In this document: piece after piece, positions 7,408-16,325 of the stretch
Layout: each line of letters starts with the position of its first letter
Position numbering within the stretch: position 1 is the first letter of the stretch
Assembly: GCF_020687165.1 (NCBI RefSeq)
Contig: NZ_JAJEQC010000010.1
DNA: 64,000 nt
DNA from: Hominenteromicrobium mulieris
Lineage (GTDB): Bacteria; Bacillota; Clostridia; Oscillospirales; Acutalibacteraceae
Strand: one strand, 5' to 3'
Notes under the pieces: generated by a model
The model's database searches: none
Told to the model about the DNA's origin: nothing
What the model saw: only the letters and a program-made list of their open reading frames with translations
Translations under genes and position numbers: made by a program

Positions 7408-10400
7408 TTAACGGATGCGGAACGTCTTGATCTCATACGGCTTGATGGTGAATTTGAATGTACCGCCTTCGACCGGGACATCCGTGAGCGCATTCTCCTG
7501 CAAGTCACACTCCGTAACGGAAGCGATGGGGCGGTTCCAATGCAGTTTTGTCGTTGTGCGGGCGTTTTCACATTCGTACAGACGCACGATCACGCCGTCG
7601 CCGTCTTCCGCCTGCTTGACGGTTTCCAAAATGACGTTTTTGGCGTCCACACTCGCGAGAGAGTACGCTTCGCCTGCTATGCCGCCTGCGGTGGCGCGCA
7701 CAGGCTGATTCAGGAAGTACGCCTGCGCTACGGTCTCCGCGCTGCGCCATGTTTCGGCGTGTGGGTAGAGCGCGTAGGTGAATACGTGCATCTCCTGATC
7801 GGCGACAGGGTTCGGCTCTGTGCCGGATTTGATGAGCGTCAACGCCATTTCGCCGTTGTGCACGGAGTGACCGTATTTGCAGTCGTTTAACAGGCTGATG
7901 CCGTAGTGACCCTCGGAAACATCGATCCACTTTTGGCCGCAGCTCTCAAAGCGTGCCTGATCCCAGCTCGTGTTCTGATGTGTTTTGCGCGTCACGTTGC
8001 CGAACTGAATCTCAAATGTTGCTTCGTCCGTGTGTACGTCCATCGGGAAGTGGGCTTTCAGGAGGTGCTGGTGCTCTTTCCAGTCGACCGTCGTCTCAAA
8101 GTCGATGCGCGGGCACGCGGCGTAGAAGTGAATTTTCTGGCAGATGACCGAACGGCTGACCTTGCGCTCAATCTCGAGAGTTGCGCGCACGGGGCCGCGT
8201 TCCGTCCATTCCATGCGCTGCACGTCGGTGACGTCCCAGAATTTCTCCGTATAGTAGCAGTCGATGTCCCAGTTGTCGTAGTGCATCGGCTTGTCCTCGT
8301 ACATGCGCATCAGGTTCGCATATTTGCCGGGCTGCACGGTCTCGCGGTCGTTTTTGCGGTCATAAAGGCGCGTGATGAGCCCGCTTTCATCAAATTCAAC
8401 CGTGTAGAACGGCGTCGTGATCGTGCTGCCGTCAATGTGCAGCGTGTTTTCAAAGCTGCCTGCTTCGACCGGCGCAAAGCACTTGTAGCCCTTCGGCGGC
8501 AAGTCGGGCAGGAACGCCACAGCACCGTTTTCGGTCTGCTGCACGGGATAAGTATTTTTGCCGTCGGAAAGTGCATTTGCGGTGCAATTTTCAAGTACAA
8601 CGATATCGCTGCGCGTTTTACCCGTCGTATTGAACACCGTGATGCCTTCTCCCTGCGGCGCAAGCACCTGCATGCGGTCGGCAGAAAGCGCAGAGATCGT
8701 CTCCGCCATCGCATCGTATTCCTTTTTCGTCTGCTCGTAGACCTCGTGAATGGCGGTGCCGGGCAGAATATCATGGAATTGATTCAAAAGCGTATTTTTC
8801 CACAAGCTGTCGAGCGCTTCCACGGGGTAGGGGAGCTGCGGTGCTGCCAGTACGCTCAAAAGCTCCAAGTCCATGAGTCCCAGCTCTGTTTTGCGGTTGC
8901 CGCGCTTGTTGCGCGCCATGGAGGTGTACGTGCCGCGGTGATACTCGAGGTAGAGCTCGCCCTCCCACGTGGGCAGACGGTTGCTGTCTTTTACGCGCTC
9001 GTTCAGCTCGTCAAAATATTGCCGCGCGAAGACCTGCCGCACCTTCGGGATGCCCAAAACGCCTTTTTCCATGCGTTTGCTCGTCTCCAGCATATCGCGG
9101 GTCGGGCCGCCGCCGCCGTCACCGTAGCCGTAAGCGATGAGAATATCGTTGTTGATGTCTTTGTTTTGGTAGCGTTCCCAGCCGCCCATAATGGCATCCG
9201 GGTGCAGCATGCCGTTGTAGGTGGTGAAGAAGTTCTGCACGTTTTGGCCGATGCTGAGCGTGGTGATGAAATGCGTCAGCACTTCGCTGCCGTCAATGCC
9301 GCGCCACTCAAATGTATCGAACGGCACTTCGTTGAACTGGTTCCACGAAAGCTTCGTCGTCATAAAGTAATCGATGCCGCTCTTTTTCATGATCTGCGGC
9401 AGCGCGCCGGAGTAGCCGAACACATCCGGCAGCCACAAAATGCGGTTATCCACGCCGAATTCCTCGCGGAAGAAGCGCTTGCCGTGAATGAACTGGCGCA
9501 CAAGGCTTTCGCCGCTCGTCAGGTTGCAGTCGGCTTCCAGCCACATGCCGCCCTCCGGCTCCCAACGCTTTTCCTTCACGCGCTCTTTCAGGCGCGCATA
9601 CAGCTCCGGATAACGCTCTTTTAAGAAATAATAAAGCTGCGGCTGACTGGACATGAAGTGATAATTCGGGTATTCATCCATAAGCTTCAAAACCGTTGCA
9701 AAGCTGCGCGCGGTCTTTTCACGCGTCTGGGCGACCGTCCACAGCCATGCCACGTCGATGTGCGTGTGGCCGATGCAGCTCGCAATCACGTCGTCGTGTC
9801 CCGCAAGGTCGGTGTAGACCGCTTTTTTTAGATATGCGGAAGCCGCGCGCACGGAAGCGTAAAATTCCTCGCTGTATGGCGTGCGCAGGTCGAGCAGGTT
9901 TATGCCTTCGTTCAGCGCGTTTTCCAGCAGCATGCGGTTTCGGTCTTCCTTTTCCATGCGCGAAAACGCCTCGACCGGCACTTTCAAGTCATAATACAGC
10001 GCTTCAATCTCCGGGTCAATCTCCTGAATTTCCATAAAGAGATTGAATTCGTTGTGGATGGTGCCGGTGTACGCTTGCAAGTCGAACACAAGCTTTTCGC
10101 CGGAAATCGCTTTCGGGGAAAGCAGCACGTCACGGTGATTCATGTCCATGCCCTGCACGGGCACGTTGTTCACAAACAGCAAAAACTGCGGGTTTTTGCC
10201 GTCGTCCCCTTCGATCTGCGTGCGCACATTCAGCCACATTGCCTTGCCGTTAAGCGCTTTCGGCACGGTGAATTCCGTGCGGAACCAATAGTGCTCGTCC
10301 GGGCCGTACCAGTGCATGGTGCGGCTGTCAAACGACGTCCACGGCGGCGTAGCGGCATCTGCTGCTTCGGGGCGGATATACGTGCCCTTTTTGCAGATAA

Positions 10401-10485
10401 GGTCGGTCAGCGGAATGCGCTGCACGATGCGCAGACGGTAAAGCTCATCACAAATGCGCTCCACACGTTTAGCGAGATACCTCAT
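7408..10485 (-). CDS. Alpha-mannosidase, glycoside hydrolase family 38
   Basis: A 1025-residue cytoplasmic enzyme (no signal peptide) that should hydrolyse alpha-mannosides, probably from imported host or dietary glycans. Zinc-binding HTHIDVAWLW is near residue 240. The nucleophile block LPDVFGYSGALPQ is near residue 353 and its Asp is the expected catalytic nucleophile. EGGMWLEADCN and the C-terminal beta-sandwich region are also typical of bacterial GH38 enzymes. The length fits the family. The ATG is preceded by AGGAG with 8-base spacing, and a promoter lies at 10546-10574. It is a single-gene unit with no linked transporter, which is a little unusual for a glycan-use enzyme. Confidence 0.93.
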   Translation of the reverse strand: MRYLAKRVERICDELYRLRIVQRIPLTDLICKKGTYIRPEAADAATPPWTSFDSRTMHWYGPDEHYWFRTEFTVPKALNGKAMWLNVRTQIEGDDGKNPQFLLFVNNVPVQGMDMNHRDVLLSPKAISGEKLVFDLQAYTGTIHNEFNLFMEIQEIDPEIEALYYDLKVPVEAFSRMEKEDRNRMLLENALNEGINLLDLRTPYSEEFYASVRAASAYLKKAVYTDLAGHDDVIASCIGHTHIDVAWLWTVAQTREKTARSFATVLKLMDEYPNYHFMSSQPQLYYFLKERYPELYARLKERVKEKRWEPEGGMWLEADCNLTSGESLVRQFIHGKRFFREEFGVDNRILWLPDVFGYSGALPQIMKKSGIDYFMTTKLSWNQFNEVPFDTFEWRGIDGSEVLTHFITTLSIGQNVQNFFTTYNGMLHPDAIMGGWERYQNKDINNDILIAYGYGDGGGGPTRDMLETSKRMEKGVLGIPKVRQVFARQYFDELNERVKDSNRLPTWEGELYLEYHRGTYTSMARNKRGNRKTELGLMDLELLSVLAAPQLPYPVEALDSLWKNTLLNQFHDILPGTAIHEVYEQTKKEYDAMAETISALSADRMQVLAPQGEGITVFNTTGKTRSDIVVLENCTANALSDGKNTYPVQQTENGAVAFLPDLPPKGYKCFAPVEAGSFENTLHIDGSTITTPFYTVEFDESGLITRLYDRKNDRETVQPGKYANLMRMYEDKPMHYDNWDIDCYYTEKFWDVTDVQRMEWTERGPVRATLEIERKVSRSVICQKIHFYAACPRIDFETTVDWKEHQHLLKAHFPMDVHTDEATFEIQFGNVTRKTHQNTSWDQARFESCGQKWIDVSEGHYGISLLNDCKYGHSVHNGEMALTLIKSGTEPNPVADQEMHVFTYALYPHAETWRSAETVAQAYFLNQPVRATAGGIAGEAYSLASVDAKNVILETVKQAEDGDGVIVRLYECENARTTTKLHWNRPIASVTECDLQENALTDVPVEGGTFKFTIKPYEIKTFRIR

Positions 10486-10545
10486 AGTTGCAACTCCTTT
10501 TCTATAGCGGTTTGGGGGTTCGTAAAGACTGGTGTTTTTGACTTG

Positions 10546-10574
10546 ATTTTAGCATAATAAGGTACGGAAAACAA
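10546..10574 (-). promoter_or_regulatory. Sigma-A-type promoter for the alpha-mannosidase
   Basis: On the minus strand TTGTTT (10569-10574) and TAAAAT (10546-10551) are separated by 17 bases. The 344-base gap 10486-10829 holds this promoter and the divergent one at 10687-10715; I see nothing else in it. Confidence 0.65.
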
Positions 10575-10686
10575 GATAAAACGCACAGATTCTTCCGGCT
10601 TTTTACACATTGGAATTGTCTTTACGCACACGTCGCGTCGAAAATGCAGAAAAACAAGTTATTTATGCACAGAACACAAAAAATAA

Positions 10687-10715
10687 TTGAAAATCAGCGG
10701 AAAGTACGCTATACT
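10687..10715 (+). promoter_or_regulatory. Sigma-A-type promoter for the SBP-kinase operon
   Basis: TTGAAA (10687-10692) and TATACT (10710-10715) with 17-base spacing. The leader to the start codon is about 110 bases. Confidence 0.7.
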
Positions 10716-10829
10716 AAATCTATAAAGCAGAGCGTATTTTGAGAAAAGCAACGGTGGCTCAGCCCCGAAAAACAGCGGTTTTGGAGTGCCGTATTCAAAT
10801 CACATCACATAGAAAACAGAGGAAAAAAT

Positions 10830-11630
10830 ATGCGAAAAAAGGCTTGGATCCTTTTGCTTTTTGCCACGCTTATGGCGCTGCTTTGCGCATGCAGCGATAC
10901 GGCACAGCAACCGGAGACGGAAAAACCGAAAATACGTATCGGCGGCACAACGTATGCGCCGTATTTTTACCGCAATATCGGCGGCCACTATACCGGCATC
11001 GACGTGGAGATTGCCGAGGAAGCCTGTGCGCGTATCGGGTATGAGCCGATCTTCGTGGAGCTCGATATCGACAAGGGCTTTGAGCTTTTGAATGAAGACT
11101 ATGTGGATTGCCTTTGGTGTTGCCTGACGATGGAAGGCAACGAAGATAAGTTTATTTGGGCAGGGCCGTATATGTACACGCAGCGCGTGGTCGTGGTGCC
11201 GGCGGACAGCGAGATTGAAACACTTGAAGACCTTGCCGGAAAGTGCGTGGCGGTGCAGGCCGGCTCTATAAGCGAGGAGATCATTTTAAAAGGGCTGAAC
11301 CCGAATTTGCCGGAGATTACGGACCTTTCCACATTCAGCACGATGGGCGAGGTGTTTACTTCGCTGCGCAAGGGCTATGCGGATGCGGCCATCGGGCATG
11401 AAAGCTCGCTGAGATTATATACGGACGAATACCCGGACGGCTACCGCTACCTCAACATGAACATGTACAGCGACGCCGTGGGCGTGGCATTTAAACCGGA
11501 CGGCGATGCAGTACTGGCGGAAAAGCTGACGCAGACGCTGCTTGAAATGCGCGAAGACGGCACAATGGCCGCTATTGTGAAAAAATATGGGTTAGATGCC
11601 GAAAAAAATGTGAACGGAGGTACCGAATGA
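10830..11630 (+). CDS. Extracellular solute-binding lipoprotein, family 3
   Basis: A 266-residue lipoprotein (lipobox LLCAC, Cys21) with the two-lobed amino-acid-type binding fold. Visible marks are RIGGTTYAPYFYR at the start of lobe 1, GIDVEIAEEACARIGYEP, the hinge segment RVVVVPADSEIETLEDLAGK and the C-terminal LLEMREDGTMAAIVKKYG. Such proteins normally feed ABC importers for polar amino acids, but there is no permease here. The next gene is a hybrid histidine kinase whose ATG overlaps this gene's TGA (ATGA). The likely role is therefore as an external ligand sensor for that kinase; this is inferred from the coupling. The ribosome site is AGAGGA. Confidence 0.88.
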   Translation: MRKKAWILLLFATLMALLCACSDTAQQPETEKPKIRIGGTTYAPYFYRNIGGHYTGIDVEIAEEACARIGYEPIFVELDIDKGFELLNEDYVDCLWCCLTMEGNEDKFIWAGPYMYTQRVVVVPADSEIETLEDLAGKCVAVQAGSISEEIILKGLNPNLPEITDLSTFSTMGEVFTSLRKGYADAAIGHESSLRLYTDEYPDGYRYLNMNMYSDAVGVAFKPDGDAVLAEKLTQTLLEMREDGTMAAIVKKYGLDAEKNVNGGTE

Positions 11631-14206
11631 TGCCGAAGTTCAAGGGAAAAACAAAACCGAAGCTCCATAAGCCGAGCATGGAAACGGTCATGCGGTGGAT
11701 GATCACGCTTCTTCTCGGCTTTGTTGTGCTGCTGCCGGTATTTGCAGGCGTAACACAGTATGAACAGAACAAGGCGAAAGCGGATGTTGAGGACGTACTC
11801 GCTTTTATGCAGACGAACTGCCGTAAGTACGACAACTACCGCTTGGCCAATACCACCGAAGCGCTGCAGGATATTTTGACCAAAGTCAAAACACTGACGG
11901 CGTACCGTTACGAAGAGGAAGATGCGCTTTTAAACGAAAATCGCTTACAGCACTATGCGAAATTTCAGTATTTGACCGGCATTTTTGTTTTGGATGAAAA
12001 TTTCTCCGTGCTGGCTCATTACGACAAAGCGGGCAAGGATGAAAGTCTGCTGCTCAGCCAGATAATAGGGGACAAAAATGCGGCGGATATTTTGCACTAT
12101 CCGCAGAAAACCTATGCCGACCAGATCTGTATAAACGACAATACGTATAACTACGCCATTTCCGCACGGCAGGATAAACCGGGCCTCGTTATTTGCTATA
12201 CGGATGTCACGCGCTTTCAAAACGATAAAAATGAGCTTTCTCTCTCCAATATGCTGGATGCTGAAATGTTCCGGCAGGATGTGACCGTCGTCATCACGGA
12301 CGGCATGCGCGTTATCAGCACGAATTGCGAGCAGCTGGAGAACACGCTTGTGCAGTATTATCCTATTGCTGACGTGCTCGTTGGAGGGGAGCAACTTACA
12401 CCGGACACATTGCTGCAATTAAAAAACGACAGCGGCACATGGTACGGTATGTTCACCCAGTACAGAGATTATTATTTGTATGCCTTTTTCCCGAGTCGCG
12501 TAGTCTACGCAAGTCGCCGCGGTTGGATGCTGCTGTTTACGGCAATCTACCTGTTTTGCGGCATGGGGTACCTTATTTGGCGGCAGTACAGTAAAAAGCG
12601 CCGCTTACTGCGTATGGAAAAGGAATATCACCTTGTCAGCGCCATTTCGAGCATCTACCTGTCAAACCTGCTCATTCACCCGCAGGATGATACATGGGAG
12701 CCCATTGTGCAGAGTGAGCGCATGAAAGCAATCACAAACGGTGTTTTAAGCGCAAAAGCCATGCTGGAAAAGTTTAACACCGAGTGCGTAGCCGAGGCGT
12801 ACCGGGAGGAATTCCGTGCGTTTACGGACCTCGATACCGCTCAGCAGCGCTTAGAGGGCAAGGCTTTTGACGGCTTCACAATGGAAAATGTGGAGGGCAA
12901 GTGGTACCAGCTGCTTCTTGTGCCGCAGCGCCGCTTTACGCACCGGGAAAAGCCGAGCTCACTCATGCTTTTGTTCCGCGATGTTTCGAAGCAAAAGGAG
13001 CGCGATATGGAATATCAGGAAAACCTGCGCCGCGCAGCAGAGGAAGCTACCCTTGCAAACGCCGCCAAAACGGATTTCCTGCGCCGCATGAGCCATGACA
13101 TCCGCACGCCGATCAACGGCATCCGCGGCATGGTACAGATTGCCGACCGTTTCCCGAATGACGCGAAAAAGCAGGCGGAATGCCGCGCAAAGATTATGCG
13201 GTCTTCGGATTTTCTTTTAGAGCTTGTAAACGATGTGCTCGATATGAGCAAGCTGGAATCCGGCGAAATGCAGCTTGAGGAAGTGCCGTTCAATTTGAAC
13301 GAGCTGCTGCACGATGTGGGCACGCTGCTCTCCACGCAAGCGCAGGCGCGCGGTATTACGTGTACCCTCACAATGGAAGATAAGCGCGAAAAGCATGTCA
13401 TCGGCAGCCCGCTGCATTTAAGACGGATCTTTCAAAACATCGGCGGCAACGCCATCAAGTATGGCAGAGCCGGCGGCTATGTACATGCTACGTGCAGCAT
13501 CGTTTCACAAACAGAGAACACCGTTCGCTACCGCTTTATCTGTGAAGATAACGGCTGCGGCATGAGCGAAGAATTTCAAAAGCATATGTTTGAGCCATTC
13601 TCGCAGGAAAATTCCGGTGCACGCACTACGTATCAGGGTACGGGGCTCGGCCTTTCCATCGTGAAAAAACTCGTCGATGCCATGGGCGGCACCGTCACCG
13701 TGGTCAGCGAAAAGGGCGTGGGCACCACATTCATCACGGAGATTCCGCTGAAGCTCGACCCCGCGGCGTCTGATGCCGAAAAGCCGGAGGAAGAAATCGA
13801 TACCACCGTGTTCCGCGGGCTGCATGTGCTGCTTGTGGAGGATAACGAAGTGAACATGGAGATTGCGGCGTTCCTGCTTGAGGACAGCGGCGCCGAGGTC
13901 ACAAAAGCATGGAACGGCGCAGAGGGCCTGGAGAAATTCAACGCCTCGGCCCCGGGTACGTATGATCTCATCTTAATGGACATCATGATGCCCGTGATGA
14001 ATGGTTTGGAGGCGGCAGAGAAAATCCGCGCGCTCGACCGCCCGGATTCAGAGACCGTACCGATCTTCGCCATGACGGCAAACGCGTTTTCCGACGACGC
14101 CGCCCGCAGCCGCAAAGCCGGTATGAACGAGCACCTCACAAAGCCGCTCGACCTTGAAAAGATCACAAAAGCGGTGCGCAAATATTGTAAGAAAAACAAC
14201 CGGTAA
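11627..14206 (+). CDS. Hybrid sensor histidine kinase with receiver domain
   Basis: An 859-residue membrane sensor. Transmembrane segments at about residues 24-45 and 299-318 enclose an extracytoplasmic domain of some 250 residues. The cytoplasmic part has a linker, then the phospho-acceptor box RMSHDIRTPINGIRG (His490), an ATPase domain with EDNGCGMS and GTGLGLSIVKKLV, and a C-terminal receiver (LVEDNEVNMEI, phospho-acceptor Asp785 in LILMDIMMPVMNG, Lys in KPLDLEKI). As a hybrid kinase it needs an HPt protein to pass phosphate on; one is encoded at 34023-34370. It is translationally coupled to the solute-binding protein upstream (GGAGG site 11616-11620). Confidence 0.93.
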   Translation: MMPKFKGKTKPKLHKPSMETVMRWMITLLLGFVVLLPVFAGVTQYEQNKAKADVEDVLAFMQTNCRKYDNYRLANTTEALQDILTKVKTLTAYRYEEEDALLNENRLQHYAKFQYLTGIFVLDENFSVLAHYDKAGKDESLLLSQIIGDKNAADILHYPQKTYADQICINDNTYNYAISARQDKPGLVICYTDVTRFQNDKNELSLSNMLDAEMFRQDVTVVITDGMRVISTNCEQLENTLVQYYPIADVLVGGEQLTPDTLLQLKNDSGTWYGMFTQYRDYYLYAFFPSRVVYASRRGWMLLFTAIYLFCGMGYLIWRQYSKKRRLLRMEKEYHLVSAISSIYLSNLLIHPQDDTWEPIVQSERMKAITNGVLSAKAMLEKFNTECVAEAYREEFRAFTDLDTAQQRLEGKAFDGFTMENVEGKWYQLLLVPQRRFTHREKPSSLMLLFRDVSKQKERDMEYQENLRRAAEEATLANAAKTDFLRRMSHDIRTPINGIRGMVQIADRFPNDAKKQAECRAKIMRSSDFLLELVNDVLDMSKLESGEMQLEEVPFNLNELLHDVGTLLSTQAQARGITCTLTMEDKREKHVIGSPLHLRRIFQNIGGNAIKYGRAGGYVHATCSIVSQTENTVRYRFICEDNGCGMSEEFQKHMFEPFSQENSGARTTYQGTGLGLSIVKKLVDAMGGTVTVVSEKGVGTTFITEIPLKLDPAASDAEKPEEEIDTTVFRGLHVLLVEDNEVNMEIAAFLLEDSGAEVTKAWNGAEGLEKFNASAPGTYDLILMDIMMPVMNGLEAAEKIRALDRPDSETVPIFAMTANAFSDDAARSRKAGMNEHLTKPLDLEKITKAVRKYCKKNNR

Positions 14207-14216
14207 AAGCCATAAA

Positions 14217-14258
14217 ACGGCGGTGTGCCTGTAAAAGCGGTTGCGCCGCCGTCTTTTT
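14217..14258 (+). terminator. Terminator after the hybrid kinase
   Basis: A 7-bp GC-rich stem (14217-14223 with 14246-14252) is followed by CTTTTT. It separates the kinase operon from the pilus operon. Confidence 0.75.
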
Positions 14259-14366
14259 ATGAGCTGCGGTGTGCCTGCTCCAATCAAAAGCACCACTGTG
14301 CAGAAACTTCACAAAATGATTCTGGAAATAGAATATATTCCTGTGGGAATTTTCTCCACGAGAAGG

Positions 14367-14395
14367 TTGAAATCATAGTGTTGATATGATAAAAT
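14367..14395 (+). promoter_or_regulatory. Sigma-A-type promoter of the type IV pilus operon
   Basis: TTGAAA (14367-14372) and TAAAAT (14390-14395) with 17-base spacing. It leaves a leader of about 150 bases before pilB. I looked for a c-di-GMP riboswitch in that leader and did not recognise one. Confidence 0.7.
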
Positions 14396-14549
14396 AATAG
14401 CGCAAATTTTGCAATTTTGCCGTTTTATGCAGAAAAAGAGAATTTCAGACGCGGCTTTCGCATTTTAAGCATATAAAATCGCTCGATTATGCGAAAAGCA
14501 GCATAAATATACGAAATACGAAGCTCGGTTTAGAAAGGGAGGACGTTCC

Positions 14550-16244
14550 ATGGCTTATATGCGACTTGGCGATCTGCTGATCGCGGCTGGTGCCATTACG
14601 CAGGAGCAGCTTGAAGAAGCGCTGACCATTCAAAAGCAGACAAAAGAGCGTCTCGGCGATGTTCTGATCGAAAATAATATCATCACGGAGCGGCAGCTCA
14701 TTGAAGCACTGCAAATGCAGCTCGGTGTCGATTTCATCGATTTAACGGCGATCTCCATTCCGTTGGAGCTCGCCAAATTTGTGCCGCGCGCCATCGCGAA
14801 AAAATACAACGTGGTGCCGGTAAAGCTTGTAAAAGACGAGCTCTTTGTCGCCATGAGCGATCCGCTGAACTTCGTTGCGCAGGAAGAGATTAAGGCCGCT
14901 TCGCATAAGCGCGTTGTGCCGATGATCTCCACGCGCCGCGCGACCGAGCAGGCCATCGGCACATTGTACGGCAGCGAAGGCACGGCCCGCGCCATTGAAG
15001 AAATGAAGCGCGAGGTCGGCACATCCACACCGGATATCGTACCGGTGCAGATGAACCAGACGGATGCCGGCAACGCGTCTGCCGCGCCAACGATCCGCTT
15101 TGTAAACTCCGTCATTGAGCGCGCCTTTTTGGAGCGCGCGAGCGACATTCACCTTGAGCCGCAGGAGGGCGAAATGGTGGTGCGCATGCGTATCGACGGC
15201 ATTTTGAGAAAGATTTTGACCGTGCCCGCAAATTTGCAGAGCAACGTTATTTCCCGCCTGAAGATCATGGGCGGCATGAATATTTCCGAGCGTAAGATCC
15301 CGCAGGACGGCCGTGCCATGGTGCAGGTGCGTCACCACGAGATCGACCTGCGTATCTCGTCCATGCCGACGATCTACGGCGAAAAGATTGTTTTGCGTTT
15401 GCTCGATAAATCCGGGCATACGATCACGAAGCAGTCCATCGGCCTTGAGGGCACAGACCTGCAAAAGTATGATGCGCTGCTCAAAAACAGCAGCGGCGTG
15501 ATTTTGATTGTGGGCCCGACCGGTTCTGGTAAATCCACGACGATGTGCGCCATGCTGCAGGAGCTTGCAAATGAGGAAACGAACCTCATGACGCTGGAGG
15601 ATCCGGTGGAATACAACATTCCGGGCGTTAACCAGTGCCAGATCAACGAAAAGACCGGCATGACGTTTGCGACAGGACTGCGCGCCATCTTGCGTCAGGA
15701 CCCGGATGTCATTTCCGTCGGTGAGATTCGCGACGGAGAGACGGGCGCCATTGCCATTCGTGCTGCTATTACGGGCCATTTGGTGCTTTCTACTTTGCAT
15801 ACGAACGACGCTGTTTCCGCCATCGACCGCCTGGTCGATATCGGCGTGGAGCCGTACCTCATTTCCAGCGCGCTGCGCGGCGTCATCTCCCAACGCCTTG
15901 TGCGCAAGGTCTGCCCGCACTGCAAGAAGGCGTATAGGCCGGAGGCGGAGGAGCTTGCCATGCTCGGCCTGCCGGAGGACGCCAACGTGCAGTTCTACCG
16001 CGGCGAGGGCTGTCAGGAGTGCTACCACACCGGCTACAAGGGCCGCCGTGCCGTCTTTGAAATCTTCATGCTCAACGGGCGCATTCGCCGCATGGTTACA
16101 GAAGGCGCAAAGTACGATGCGCTTTTAAGGGCAGCAACGGAGACGAACTTTGTCACGATGCGCGAAAATTGTCGTAACCTTGTTTTGCGCGGCGAGATCA
16201 GCGCAGCGGAAGCCGCGCGCGCCATCAATTCCACAGCGGATTGA
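14550..16244 (+). CDS. pilB: PilB/GspE-type pilus assembly ATPase with MshEN domain
   Basis: PilB powers extension of type IV pili from the cytoplasmic face of the membrane. The 564-residue protein has the full extension-ATPase layout. The N-terminal MshEN region has two 24-residue motifs (residues 5-28 and 34-57, each beginning RLGD and ending in Gln) joined by 5 residues, as in c-di-GMP-binding ATPases. Walker A GPTGSGKST is at 322-330, DPDVISVGEIRD at about 384-395, and there is a four-cysteine zinc site (Cys455, Cys458, Cys488, Cys491). In the second MshEN motif the usual Gly at position 10 is Asn. Start ATG with a GGGAGG site. It is the first gene of the pilus operon. Confidence 0.95.
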   Translation: MAYMRLGDLLIAAGAITQEQLEEALTIQKQTKERLGDVLIENNIITERQLIEALQMQLGVDFIDLTAISIPLELAKFVPRAIAKKYNVVPVKLVKDELFVAMSDPLNFVAQEEIKAASHKRVVPMISTRRATEQAIGTLYGSEGTARAIEEMKREVGTSTPDIVPVQMNQTDAGNASAAPTIRFVNSVIERAFLERASDIHLEPQEGEMVVRMRIDGILRKILTVPANLQSNVISRLKIMGGMNISERKIPQDGRAMVQVRHHEIDLRISSMPTIYGEKIVLRLLDKSGHTITKQSIGLEGTDLQKYDALLKNSSGVILIVGPTGSGKSTTMCAMLQELANEETNLMTLEDPVEYNIPGVNQCQINEKTGMTFATGLRAILRQDPDVISVGEIRDGETGAIAIRAAITGHLVLSTLHTNDAVSAIDRLVDIGVEPYLISSALRGVISQRLVRKVCPHCKKAYRPEAEELAMLGLPEDANVQFYRGEGCQECYHTGYKGRRAVFEIFMLNGRIRRMVTEGAKYDALLRAATETNFVTMRENCRNLVLRGEISAAEAARAINSTAD

Positions 16245-16325
16245 CATTCTGCTGAAAATCTGTTGAAAACTTGCTCATAACTTTCGGAAAGGACGCAGTC
16301 GCCGCGTTTCGGCGATGGTTTTAAT

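Noticed and set aside
7906..9624. A 572-residue open frame antisense to the alpha-mannosidase
   Set aside because: It is a His/Arg/Val-rich shadow of a high-GC gene; the GH38 enzyme on the other strand has all catalytic motifs.
14396..14549. A c-di-GMP riboswitch in the pilus operon leader
   Set aside because: I looked for the conserved two-domain c-di-GMP-I pattern and its receptor motif and did not find it; the leader is mostly AT-rich with weak pairing.
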